A stretch of 64,000 nt of DNA, taken from positions 37,170-101,169 of the forward strand of contig JAGTRU010000012.1 in the NCBI GenBank assembly GCA_018261905.1, given 5' to 3'. Position numbers and translations under genes: made by a program. Shown one piece after another: positions 19,400 to 27,348 of the stretch. The stretch is from Pseudomonadota bacterium (lineage in GTDB: Bacteria > Pseudomonadota > Gammaproteobacteria > Burkholderiales > Rhodocyclaceae). Numbering within the stretch: the first letter of the stretch is position 1; each line of letters starts with the position of its first letter. Below the pieces are notes generated by a model, which was given only the letters and a program-made list of their open reading frames with translations, ran no database searches and was not told the DNA's origin.

Positions 19400-19524
19400 T
19401 TCTGGACTTTTGTCAGGCAGCCCGCCAGCCGGCGACGTGTCATGTCGTCCCTGAGGCCGTTCTGCCATGCCGTGAACTCGGGCAGGGGCTTGATTGAGTG
19501 GGTGGTTGAGTTGTACTCGGGCAA
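19400..19524 (-). pseudogene. 5' relic of HI1419-type (RelE/HigB superfamily) toxin gene
   Basis: SIKPLPEFTAWQNGLRDDMTRRRLAGCLTKVQK vs intact SIKLLPEFTAWLNGLKDGMTHRRLARRLEKAQK at 21994-22290; similarity then breaks off. Confidence 0.8.
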
Positions 19525-19613
19525 TTACTTTTGGTTAATCTTGGGCACAATTAGGCATGGAAATTCGCGTCATGTGATGCTATCGTTGAAGCGTTCCACA
19601 GAAGGAGAACCCC

Positions 19614-19811
19614 ATGCGCACGACGCTCGCCCTCGATGATGATTTGCTTGCCAAGGCCCAGGCCTTGACTGGGGTTTCGGAAAAAACCGCCTTGATCCGC
19701 GAAGCCCTGCGCGCGCTGATCCAGCGCGAAAGCGCCAAGCGTCTGGCGCTGCTCGGCGGTTCCGAGCCGCAACTCGATTCCGTACCACGGCGCCAGACGG
19801 AGCCGGCATGA
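19614..19811 (+). CDS. vapB: VapB-type antitoxin
   Basis: MRTTLALDDDLLAKAQALTGVSEKTALIREALRALIQRE; overlaps the PIN toxin gene. Confidence 0.88.
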   Translation: MRTTLALDDDLLAKAQALTGVSEKTALIREALRALIQRESAKRLALLGGSEPQLDSVPRRQTEPA

Positions 19812-20179
19812 TCCTGGTCGATACCTCGATCTGGATCGACCATCTACGTCAGCGCGACGAGCGCCTGAGCAAACTGCTCAATCAGGGCCAGGTGCTGGCC
19901 CATCCCTTCGTGATCGGCGAACTGGCCTTGGGCAGCCTGCAAAACCGCGCGGCGATCCTCGGCGCGTTACAGGATTTGCCGCAAGCACCGGTTGCCACGG
20001 AAGGCGAGCTCCTGAGCTTCATCCAGCAAAATGCCCTCTACGGTATGGGCATCGGCTACATCGACGCGCATTTGCTGGCCGCGGTACGTCTTGCCCCGGG
20101 CGCCGCATTGTGGACGCGTGATAAACGGCTGCTGGCAGCAGGCACGAGCTTGGGGTTGGTGGAAAATGGGGGGCATTGA
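19808..20179 (+). CDS. vapC: VapC-type PIN-domain toxin
   Basis: MILVDTSIWIDHLR..., VIGELALGSL, GYIDAHLLAA, LWTRDKRL: PIN acidic residues present. Confidence 0.92.
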   Translation: MILVDTSIWIDHLRQRDERLSKLLNQGQVLAHPFVIGELALGSLQNRAAILGALQDLPQAPVATEGELLSFIQQNALYGMGIGYIDAHLLAAVRLAPGAALWTRDKRLLAAGTSLGLVENGGH

Positions 20180-20364
20180 GCGAACATCTTGTCGTTCTGC
20201 GCACAAACCTATGGCGTGGCCGACTCCCGATCTTTCGTAAATGTCTCTGGCTTCAAAATTGCACAACGGACAAAGAGGGGCCGGATGAATTGGATTTTCA
20301 ATTGCCCCTTTGATCGGTGCCAGCCAAGTGTTTTCTCTGAACATGCAGGCGGACTTCTGCTAAT

Positions 20365-20399
20365 CTTGCAAATCGAAACTTAAACTTTCGATTTGCAAG
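20365..20399. repeat. Perfect 14-bp inverted repeat with 7-nt loop upstream of the DUF4143 ATPase gene
   Basis: CTTGCAAATCGAAA-CTTAAAC-TTTCGATTTGCAAG; right arm ends 12 nt before the ATG at 20412. Confidence 0.9.
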
Positions 20400-20411
20400 A
20401 ATTGAGCGCTC

Positions 20412-21572
20412 ATGTACCTACGTCAAGCCCGCAACACCTTGGACCGGCTAGCCCGGGGCTTCCCTGTGCTGGCCTTGACCGGGCCGCGTCAGTCCGGCAA
20501 GACGACGCTGGCGCGGGCCGGTTTTCCCGACAAACCTTATATTTCGCTGGAAAACCTAGACGAACGGGACTTTGCCGAGCATGACCCCAAGCGCTTCCTG
20601 GCGCGCTTTCCCGAAGGGGCGATTCTGGATGAAGTGCAGCGTTGCCCGGCGTTGTTGTCCTGGTTACAAGGCGTGGTCGACGAATGCCCGGTAATGGGCC
20701 AGTTTGTGCTGACCGGTTCGGCCCAGTTTGATCTGATTGCCGGCATGAGCCAGTCGCTGGCCGGCCGGGTAGGGCGGGTCGAACTGTTGCCGCTGTCGCT
20801 GACCGAAATGCAGGATGGCGACTGTCTGCCGCCGACGCTGGACCGCTTGCTGCTCAACGGCGCTTACCCGGCCATCTATCAGCGCGACCTGGCGGCGACG
20901 GACTGGTTTCCCAACTATGTGGCAACCTATCTGGAGCGCGATGTCCGGCAGATCATCGCCGTGCGCGATCTGTCGCAGTTCCAGCGCTTCGTGCGGATGT
21001 GCGCGGCACGCTCCGGGCAATTGCTCAATCTGGCGGCCCTGGGTGCCGATTGCGGCATCTCGGCGGTGACGGCGCGCGACTGGCTGTCGGTGCTGGAAGC
21101 CAGCTATCTGGTGACCCGTCTGCCGCCGTACTTCCAGAATTTCGGCAAACGCCTGGTGAAAACGCCCAAGCTCTATTTTCTCGATGTCGGCCTGATGGCC
21201 TGGCTGCTGGGAATCCGCGACGAAGCATCGCTAGCCACCCACGCCGCCCGAGGCGCCCTGTTTGAAACCTGGGTGGTGTCAGAACTGATCAAACAACGCT
21301 TTAATGATGGCCAGCCGGCCGACCTGTACTTCTGGCGCGATAGCGCCGGGCACGAAATCGACGTGGTATTCGAAACCGCCGCCGGTTTACAGGCAGTTGA
21401 AATCAAGTCCGGTAGCACCTTCGCAGCGGACTGGGTGGATGGGCTGAAGAAATGGCAGAAAATCGCCGGCGATACACCGACCCTGAAGCCCATCCTGATT
21501 TATGGCGGCGAGGACAGCCATGAGCGGGAGCGCTGTTTTCTTACCGGGTGGAAGGATGTGGGGCGGGGCTAG
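20412..21572 (+). CDS. AAA+ family ATPase with DUF4143 C-terminal domain
   Basis: Walker A LTGPRQSGKTTL, LDEVQRCPALL, FVLTGSAQFDL, C-terminal VEIKSGSTF. Confidence 0.92.
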   Translation: MYLRQARNTLDRLARGFPVLALTGPRQSGKTTLARAGFPDKPYISLENLDERDFAEHDPKRFLARFPEGAILDEVQRCPALLSWLQGVVDECPVMGQFVLTGSAQFDLIAGMSQSLAGRVGRVELLPLSLTEMQDGDCLPPTLDRLLLNGAYPAIYQRDLAATDWFPNYVATYLERDVRQIIAVRDLSQFQRFVRMCAARSGQLLNLAALGADCGISAVTARDWLSVLEASYLVTRLPPYFQNFGKRLVKTPKLYFLDVGLMAWLLGIRDEASLATHAARGALFETWVVSELIKQRFNDGQPADLYFWRDSAGHEIDVVFETAAGLQAVEIKSGSTFAADWVDGLKKWQKIAGDTPTLKPILIYGGEDSHERERCFLTGWKDVGRG

Positions 21573-21678
21573 CTTGCGACGGTCATCAAGCGAAATTCTC
21601 GAACTTTGAGTCAGGCCCTTTTGGCGTGCGGGAGAGGCAAGGTCGTAAAAAGAGCCTCGCCCGCCTGATTCCTGTGGC

Positions 21679-21990
21679 CTACGAAGGTGTGTGAATCGGC
21701 TGGGCGACCAGGCGAACGCCGAGCGCCGCGCAAACCTTGCTGATGGTTTCAAAACGCGGGCTGGCATCCGGGCGCAGCGCCTTGTAGAGGGCTTCGCGGG
21801 TAATCCCGGACGCCTTGGCAATGTCGCTCATGCCCCGCGCCCGCGCAATGGTGCCCAGCGCATCCGCCAGCGCCGCCGGATCATTTTCTTCCAGTATCAC
21901 GGTCAGATACTCGGCAACGGACTGCTCGTCCGGCAAATGCTCTGCCATGTCGAATTCGGGCAGATCGGTGATTTTGATTTTTCGGGTCAT
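21679..21990 (-). CDS. Addiction-module antidote, HI1420-type (HigA-like)
   Basis: GMSDIAKASGITREALYKALRPDASPRFETISKVCAALGVRL; typical family HTH, downstream of toxin. Confidence 0.9.
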   Translation of the reverse strand: MTRKIKITDLPEFDMAEHLPDEQSVAEYLTVILEENDPAALADALGTIARARGMSDIAKASGITREALYKALRPDASPRFETISKVCAALGVRLVAQPIHTPS

Positions 21991-21993
21991 CGT

Positions 21994-22290
21994 TCAATCC
22001 TCCAGCATGGCGGCCAACCTGACGGCCTTGGCAATATCAGTTGTCTGCGTGCCTTTGTCGCCACCACCCAGCATCACAATCAGCACCTCGCCGCGTTGCA
22101 CGTAATACATGCGCCAGCCGGGTCCGAAGTGCTCCCGCATCTCAAACACGCCATCGCCAACCGACTTCACATCGCCAAGATTGCCTTTCTGGGCTTTCTC
22201 CAGGCGGCGCGCCAGACGACGATGCGTCATACCGTCCTTGAGGCCGTTCAGCCATGCGGTGAACTCGGGGAGGAGCTTGATCGAGTACAT
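21994..22290 (-). CDS. Addiction-module killer protein, HI1419-type (RelE superfamily)
   Basis: LPEFTAWLNGLKDGMTHRRLARRLEKAQKGNLGDVKSVGDGVFEMREHFGPGWRMYYVQRGEVLIVMLGGGDKGTQ. Confidence 0.92.
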   Translation of the reverse strand: MYSIKLLPEFTAWLNGLKDGMTHRRLARRLEKAQKGNLGDVKSVGDGVFEMREHFGPGWRMYYVQRGEVLIVMLGGGDKGTQTTDIAKAVRLAAMLED

Positions 22291-22417
22291 GGGTAAAGTG
22301 TAGTCGTTCGATTACGGTTGGTCAATTTTGAGCTGGGGGAGTCAAACCGTGGTCTGGCCGCTGTTGTTGCTAATCTCTCTGACCCTTTCGGTTTGTGATG
22401 CCTTTGGTTTGTGCAAA

Positions 22418-23077
22418 TTATGTGAAGCTAAGTACCATTTGGCGCACATAACTTCCCCAGTCTCGGTAACATCTTATCGAGGCAGATTTAACTGATGGAG
22501 CACCTTCCGTTACATCAAGTTTTTCTTTTAGAAGCCACATGGTTTGAGATATGTTTTTAATAGTTTTGTGTGCATCAAGGTTTGGAATAATTCCGGAGTC
22601 AATGAACCCTTTGTTTAAGTTTTTTGGGCCGCGGTGAATATTTTCTTGCCAAAAGTTTTTTTCTCTTTCATTCTTTGGTTCGATATTTCTTGACTCGAAG
22701 TTGTATGACCAATAATTAAATTCATCTTTCATTTTTTCAAACAATTTCTCTGAGATTATGAATATATCTAGATCAGAGTGTGGGCCAAAAGTTTTGCCCA
22801 ATTTATTGGGCGCGAGTGATTGGCCAATTCTTGCGCTGCCAGATAAATGAAGATCTTTTGGATCTACATCTAGCCGAATGCTAAGCCAGCCTCTAACTGA
22901 CTCGTAAAGTGCAGGATTGTCTCGAAAAGCATAAGGGATTCCTTCGGACATCCATAGTCGGGCTATGGCAATCTTCGACTGCTCGCCTCCTTTTTTTGCA
23001 GCATCGAGAAGTGCACTGGCTTCAGGATATGTGCCTGTAAGCTTAGCCAATTCGCTTGGTACTTTAAAAGCTTCCAT
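22418..23077 (-). CDS. Nucleotidyltransferase-fold (pol-beta-like) protein
   Basis: LHLSGSARIGQSLAPNKLGKTFGPHSDLDIFIIS: GS...DLD signature; AT-rich; 10 nt downstream of the GT51 gene. Confidence 0.75.
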   Translation of the reverse strand: MEAFKVPSELAKLTGTYPEASALLDAAKKGGEQSKIAIARLWMSEGIPYAFRDNPALYESVRGWLSIRLDVDPKDLHLSGSARIGQSLAPNKLGKTFGPHSDLDIFIISEKLFEKMKDEFNYWSYNFESRNIEPKNEREKNFWQENIHRGPKNLNKGFIDSGIIPNLDAHKTIKNISQTMWLLKEKLDVTEGAPSVKSASIRCYRDWGSYVRQMVLSFT

Positions 23078-23087
23078 CGTTTTAGGC

Positions 23088-23648
23088 CTATTTTTTCGGA
23101 ATGGACGTTGTGTGGCGCTGAAGAATATAACTGGCTCGGGTTTTTATTTTTTTAATTCTATCAATGCTAGGGGTTTGGGGCTCTGGGTATTTTAGTCTAG
23201 CAACTATTTCGGCAGCTAAGTATGAGGTGATAGATTTAGGGTCAAAATTTAGACGTATAGCAGCTTGTTTGATTCCATTCATCTGCCATCCATAATAGGC
23301 AATCATTAGGTATATTCTTGGAATATCATTCTTTCCAATAATTTTTGTTATCCCTAATGCAAAAATTATTTCGATTAACTTTCTTTTGAGTGTTCTCTGA
23401 TAGCGTCCAGTTAGTACTCTTACTAGTTGCATCGCAATGGTTGAGCCGCCTTCGATTTTGTTTCCCCGAAGCATTTTCCAAGCCGCGCGAGCTAACGATT
23501 GAAGATCAACACCTGCATGTGACCAAAATCGATGGTCTTCTGCAACAATGAGCATTGTTGTTAGTTCTTCTGATATCTGAATATATTGGCATTTAGATTG
23601 AATATCTTTGGCCCGTGTTATTAGTAGAGTCCATTCTTCTAGCAGCAT
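23088..23648 (-). CDS. Stand-alone GT51 (transglycosylase) domain protein, no recognised signal or anchor in the annotated ORF
   Basis: VAEDHRFWSHAGVD, EGGSTIAMQLVRVLTG, TLKRKLIEIIFALGI, NGIKQAAIRLNFDP align with PBP1A GT51 motifs in this same window; no transpeptidase domain. Confidence 0.85.
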   Translation of the reverse strand: MLLEEWTLLITRAKDIQSKCQYIQISEELTTMLIVAEDHRFWSHAGVDLQSLARAAWKMLRGNKIEGGSTIAMQLVRVLTGRYQRTLKRKLIEIIFALGITKIIGKNDIPRIYLMIAYYGWQMNGIKQAAIRLNFDPKSITSYLAAEIVARLKYPEPQTPSIDRIKKIKTRASYILQRHTTSIPKK

Positions 23649-23859
23649 GATCGTATAAATTAACCTAACCGAAATATATAAATGGACTATGTTTGGCCGA
23701 GGCTCGATACATATTCATATTGCCGCTTATCCATAAATGGCAAAGGATTGTATCGCCAAGCGTGCAATGAGTAAGAAGCCCCCAGGCTAGTTGACGGCTG
23801 TTTATGGCGCAAGTATTCAGTCGCGGGGAGTGGTCAATCCAATCTAGCACTCCCATCCC

Positions 23860-26800
23860 TTATATCCTCAACCGCGAATACCCAACCCCGCCGCCCTTCT
23901 CAACCCGTATCTGCGCCGGAATCCGTTCCTTCATGCCTTCGACGTGGCTGATGACGCCGATCATCTTCCCGCTGGCGTTCAGGGTGTCGAGGGCGTTGAG
24001 CGCGATTTCCAGGGTGTCGGCGTCGAGGGTGCCGAAGCCTTCGTCGAGGAATAGCGAGTCGATTGAGGTCTTGTGGCTGACCAGGTCGGAGAGGGCGAGG
24101 GCGAGCGCCAGACTGACCAGGAAGCTTTCGCCGCCCGATAGCGTGCGCGTGTCGCGGGCGACTTCGCCTTGCCAGCTATCGACGATGTCGAGTTCCAGTT
24201 CGCCGCTGCTTTTGCGGCGCAGCAGGTAGCGGCCGTGCAGGCGGGCGAGGTGGGCGTTGGCGAGGTGCAGCAGGTGGTCGAGGGTCAGGCCCTGGGCGAA
24301 CTTGCGGAACTTGTCGCCTTTGGCCGAGCCGATCAGGCTGTCGAGGCGTTGCCAGAGGTCGCTTTCGGTGGTCTGCGCGGCGATTTCCTTGAACAGCGCT
24401 TGCTGGTTCTGGCGCGCCTGTTCGTCGCGGGTGAGCAGGGCGCGCTGGGCGCCGAGTTGTTCGCTGAGTTCGCGGCGCGTGGTGTCGAGTTGAGTTAGGA
24501 GGTATTCCAGTTCAGGGAGGGTTGGGAACCCATCCCCCTCCCAGCCTCCCCCTTGAAGGGGGAGGAGTTTGGCCGGCGGGCTGCTTTGCAGGCGCAGCAG
24601 CTTTTCGCTGGCGGCCTTGAGCACGGCAGCGGCCTGCTGCTGGGCGAGTTGCCGGGCTTCCTTCAATTGCAGCAGGCGCTGGCGTTCTTCGGCGGGGAGC
24701 AGCGCCGCCGCGTAGGCGGCGAGGTCGGCGAAGGGGCTGGCGGCGAGGTCGGTTTGCCAGGCGGTCGACGCGTCGGCGAGGGCCTTTTTCTGTTCTGCCA
24801 GATTGGCGGCGAGCTGCGCCTGCCGGCCTTGCTGGGCGGCGAGTTGCTGCGTCAGGTCGGCGATGGCTTCGGCGCAGCGGGCGAGGGCGGCGGCCGGGTT
24901 GGCGCTGACTTCCGCCAGTTTTTGCCCTTCCTGGGCGGTCGACCGTTCGGCGGCGACGATTTTCCAGCGGTCCTGCCAGTGCGCGGCTTGCGCCTGCGCG
25001 GCCTCAGTGCGGTCCTGCTGCTTGACGAGAATTTCGCCGAGTTCCTGGCGGCGTTTCTGCGTCTGCTGCCAGTGTTGCCATTCGCCGTCGCGCTCCTGCA
25101 GCCAGGCGGCGGGTTCGGCGGGGATTTCGTAGCCGGCGGCGCTCAGCGTGGCGCCGAGTTTGGCGTCGAGGTCGACCTGTTCCTGGGCGATGGCTTGTGC
25201 GGCTTTGGCGAGTTCGGCCTGGCGTTGCTGGCCGGTTTGCGTCGCCTGTTGCAGCAGTTTCTGCTGGTTGCCGGCGTTGAGCAGCGTCTGCGCGGCTTCG
25301 GCGGCGGTTTTGCGGGCGGCGTTGAGCGCCTGTTCGCCCTGATCGGCGGCTTGCAGGCGTTGGGCGAGTTGGGCCAGCGCCTGTTCGGCGGCGGCGCGGC
25401 TGGCAGCCAGGATTTTTGCGTCCTGCCAGGCGTCGACCGCGAGGGGTGTGGTGCTGGCGAGGTTGGCGACCAGTTCGGCCCATTCCGCTTGCAGGTGGGC
25501 GCCATCCGCGGCCGTCTTGCTTTGCTGCTCGAGCAGGACCTTTTGCGTCGTTTGCGCCGCGGTTTGCTCGTTGCGGGCTTGCTGGCCGGTTTCCACCAGC
25601 GCGTCGAGCGCCGCCTGCTTTTCCTTGAGCGCGTTTTCGGTCGTGGAAACGTCGAGCGCCGCGTAGTCGGCAATCGCCGGGTGTTCGTGCGCGCCGCACA
25701 GCGGGCAGGCGTCGCCCGGCTGCAGTTGCCGGCGATGCTCTTCCAGGCTGCGGATGCGCTGTTCCTGTTCGAGCAGTTTTTTCTTGTCGGCGACCTGGGC
25801 GGCGAGTTCCTTGTGCTGTTCGCGCAGGGCGACCAGCTTTTTCTCCTGTGCTTCGATCTTCGCCTGCGCCTGCTGTAATTGCGTCGCCTGCGCGCTTTGC
25901 GTCGCGGCGAGTTCGCGCCGGCGCTGGGCGAGGGCTTCGAGTTGTTGCCAGCGATTCAGGCCGGTTTGTTCGCGCTGCCAGTGCTGGCGCAGTTCGGCCA
26001 GGGTCTGGCCGGCCAGGCGCTGGTTTTGTTCGGACTGGATTTTTTCCAGCGCGGCGTCGGCGGCGGTTTTTGCCTTTTCTGAGAGGACGACCGCTGTGGC
26101 TTGCGTGGCGAGTTGGCGGGCGGTGGCGGCGAGTTCATCGGCCAATTTTTGCTGCGCCTGCTGCTGGGCGGCGAGGTCACGGCCCAGTTTTGCCTTTTGC
26201 TCGAACTGCTGGCGCCAGACGCCGAGGCGTTCGCCGAGTTGGGCGCGTTGCGGCTGGGCGGCGCAGAAGTCGTCGATTTGTTTGGCTTCGCTCTGGCTGA
26301 GTTGCAGGGCCTGCTGCGCCAGGGTGGCGACTGCGGCGCTGTAGTGCCGGGCGGCGGCGTGCTGGGCGAGCTGTTCGGTTTGCAGCTTTTCGCGGGCGGC
26401 GTGCAGGGTTTTGAGTTCGTTTTCGCTGTGCTGGCAGGCGGCACCGGCCTGTTGCCATTGCAGGTGCAGCGGTTTGAGCGTTTCGGCCGGTTCGCTGGCG
26501 GTGAGCCTGGCCAGTTCGGGCGCGGCGGCAGTCAGCGCAGCCTCGGCTTCCTGCTGCTTGCCTTCGGCGGCTTTGACTTCCTGCTCGCCTTGCGCCAGGT
26601 CGAGGCGCCACTGGCGCTGGGCTTGGGTTTGATCGTGGTGGCGCTGGACGTCGGCGAGTTGCATATCGAGGCGGGCGACTTCGGTTTGCATCGCGGTACG
26701 TTGCTCGTCAGAGAGCAGTTCCATGCCGTCAGCGCGGGCTTTGAGCTGGTCGAGCTGGCTTTTTGCCTCGCGCGCCTGCTCGAAAACCTTGCGCGAAATT

Positions 26801-27348
26801 TCGCCGTAGATCTCGGTGCCGGTCAGTTCTTCGAGCAGTTCGGCGCGTTCGTTGGCGCTGGCGTTCAGGAAGGCCGCGAAGCCGCCCTGGGCGAGCAGCA
26901 TGGACTTGGTGAAGCGCGGAAAATCGAGGCCGGTGATCTCGGCGATGCGCTTGAGTTTGTCGTTGGTCTGCGTGCTGAGGATGGTGCCGTCGCCGGTGGC
27001 TAATTCAACTTTGGGCGCCTGCAATGCGCCGTCGATCTTGTCGCGCGAGCGGCGCTGGCTCCAGAAGGCGCGGTAGACGGCGCCTTTCACTTCGAATTCG
27101 ACCTCGGCCAGGCAGTCGGCGGTGTGCCGCGTCATGATGTCGTTGTCGGATGCCGAGATGCTCTTCAGGCGCGGCGTCTGGTGGTAAAGCGCAAGGCAGA
27201 TGGCGTCGAGCAGCGTCGACTTGCCGGCGCCGGTCGGGCCGGTGATGGCGAACAGGCAGTTGTCGGTGAAGGGCTGCTTGGTGAAGTCGACGAACCATTC
27301 GCCCTTCAGCGAATTGAGGTTCTTCAGGCGCAGGGTCAGGATCTTCAT
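23860..27348 (-). CDS. sbcC: Exonuclease subunit SbcC
   Basis: MKILTLRLKNLNSLKGEW..., ITGPTGAGKSTLLDAICLALY, zinc-hook CPLCGAHEHP, LSGGESFLVSLALALALSD. Confidence 0.96.
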   Translation of the reverse strand: MKILTLRLKNLNSLKGEWFVDFTKQPFTDNCLFAITGPTGAGKSTLLDAICLALYHQTPRLKSISASDNDIMTRHTADCLAEVEFEVKGAVYRAFWSQRRSRDKIDGALQAPKVELATGDGTILSTQTNDKLKRIAEITGLDFPRFTKSMLLAQGGFAAFLNASANERAELLEELTGTEIYGEISRKVFEQAREAKSQLDQLKARADGMELLSDEQRTAMQTEVARLDMQLADVQRHHDQTQAQRQWRLDLAQGEQEVKAAEGKQQEAEAALTAAAPELARLTASEPAETLKPLHLQWQQAGAACQHSENELKTLHAAREKLQTEQLAQHAAARHYSAAVATLAQQALQLSQSEAKQIDDFCAAQPQRAQLGERLGVWRQQFEQKAKLGRDLAAQQQAQQKLADELAATARQLATQATAVVLSEKAKTAADAALEKIQSEQNQRLAGQTLAELRQHWQREQTGLNRWQQLEALAQRRRELAATQSAQATQLQQAQAKIEAQEKKLVALREQHKELAAQVADKKKLLEQEQRIRSLEEHRRQLQPGDACPLCGAHEHPAIADYAALDVSTTENALKEKQAALDALVETGQQARNEQTAAQTTQKVLLEQQSKTAADGAHLQAEWAELVANLASTTPLAVDAWQDAKILAASRAAAEQALAQLAQRLQAADQGEQALNAARKTAAEAAQTLLNAGNQQKLLQQATQTGQQRQAELAKAAQAIAQEQVDLDAKLGATLSAAGYEIPAEPAAWLQERDGEWQHWQQTQKRRQELGEILVKQQDRTEAAQAQAAHWQDRWKIVAAERSTAQEGQKLAEVSANPAAALARCAEAIADLTQQLAAQQGRQAQLAANLAEQKKALADASTAWQTDLAASPFADLAAYAAALLPAEERQRLLQLKEARQLAQQQAAAVLKAASEKLLRLQSSPPAKLLPLQGGGWEGDGFPTLPELEYLLTQLDTTRRELSEQLGAQRALLTRDEQARQNQQALFKEIAAQTTESDLWQRLDSLIGSAKGDKFRKFAQGLTLDHLLHLANAHLARLHGRYLLRRKSSGELELDIVDSWQGEVARDTRTLSGGESFLVSLALALALSDLVSHKTSIDSLFLDEGFGTLDADTLEIALNALDTLNASGKMIGVISHVEGMKERIPAQIRVEKGGGVGYSRLRI
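24518..24575. repeat. Short palindromic C/G-rich repeat embedded in frame in sbcC
   Basis: gggaacccatccccctcccagCCTCCCCCTTgAAGGGGGAGGagtttggcc; encodes PPAKLLPLQGGGWEGDGFPTLPE. Confidence 0.7.

Noticed and set aside
23665-23856. 63-aa minus ORF upstream of the GT51 gene
   Set aside because: No RBS or protein-like features; likely promoter/intergenic DNA of the cassette.
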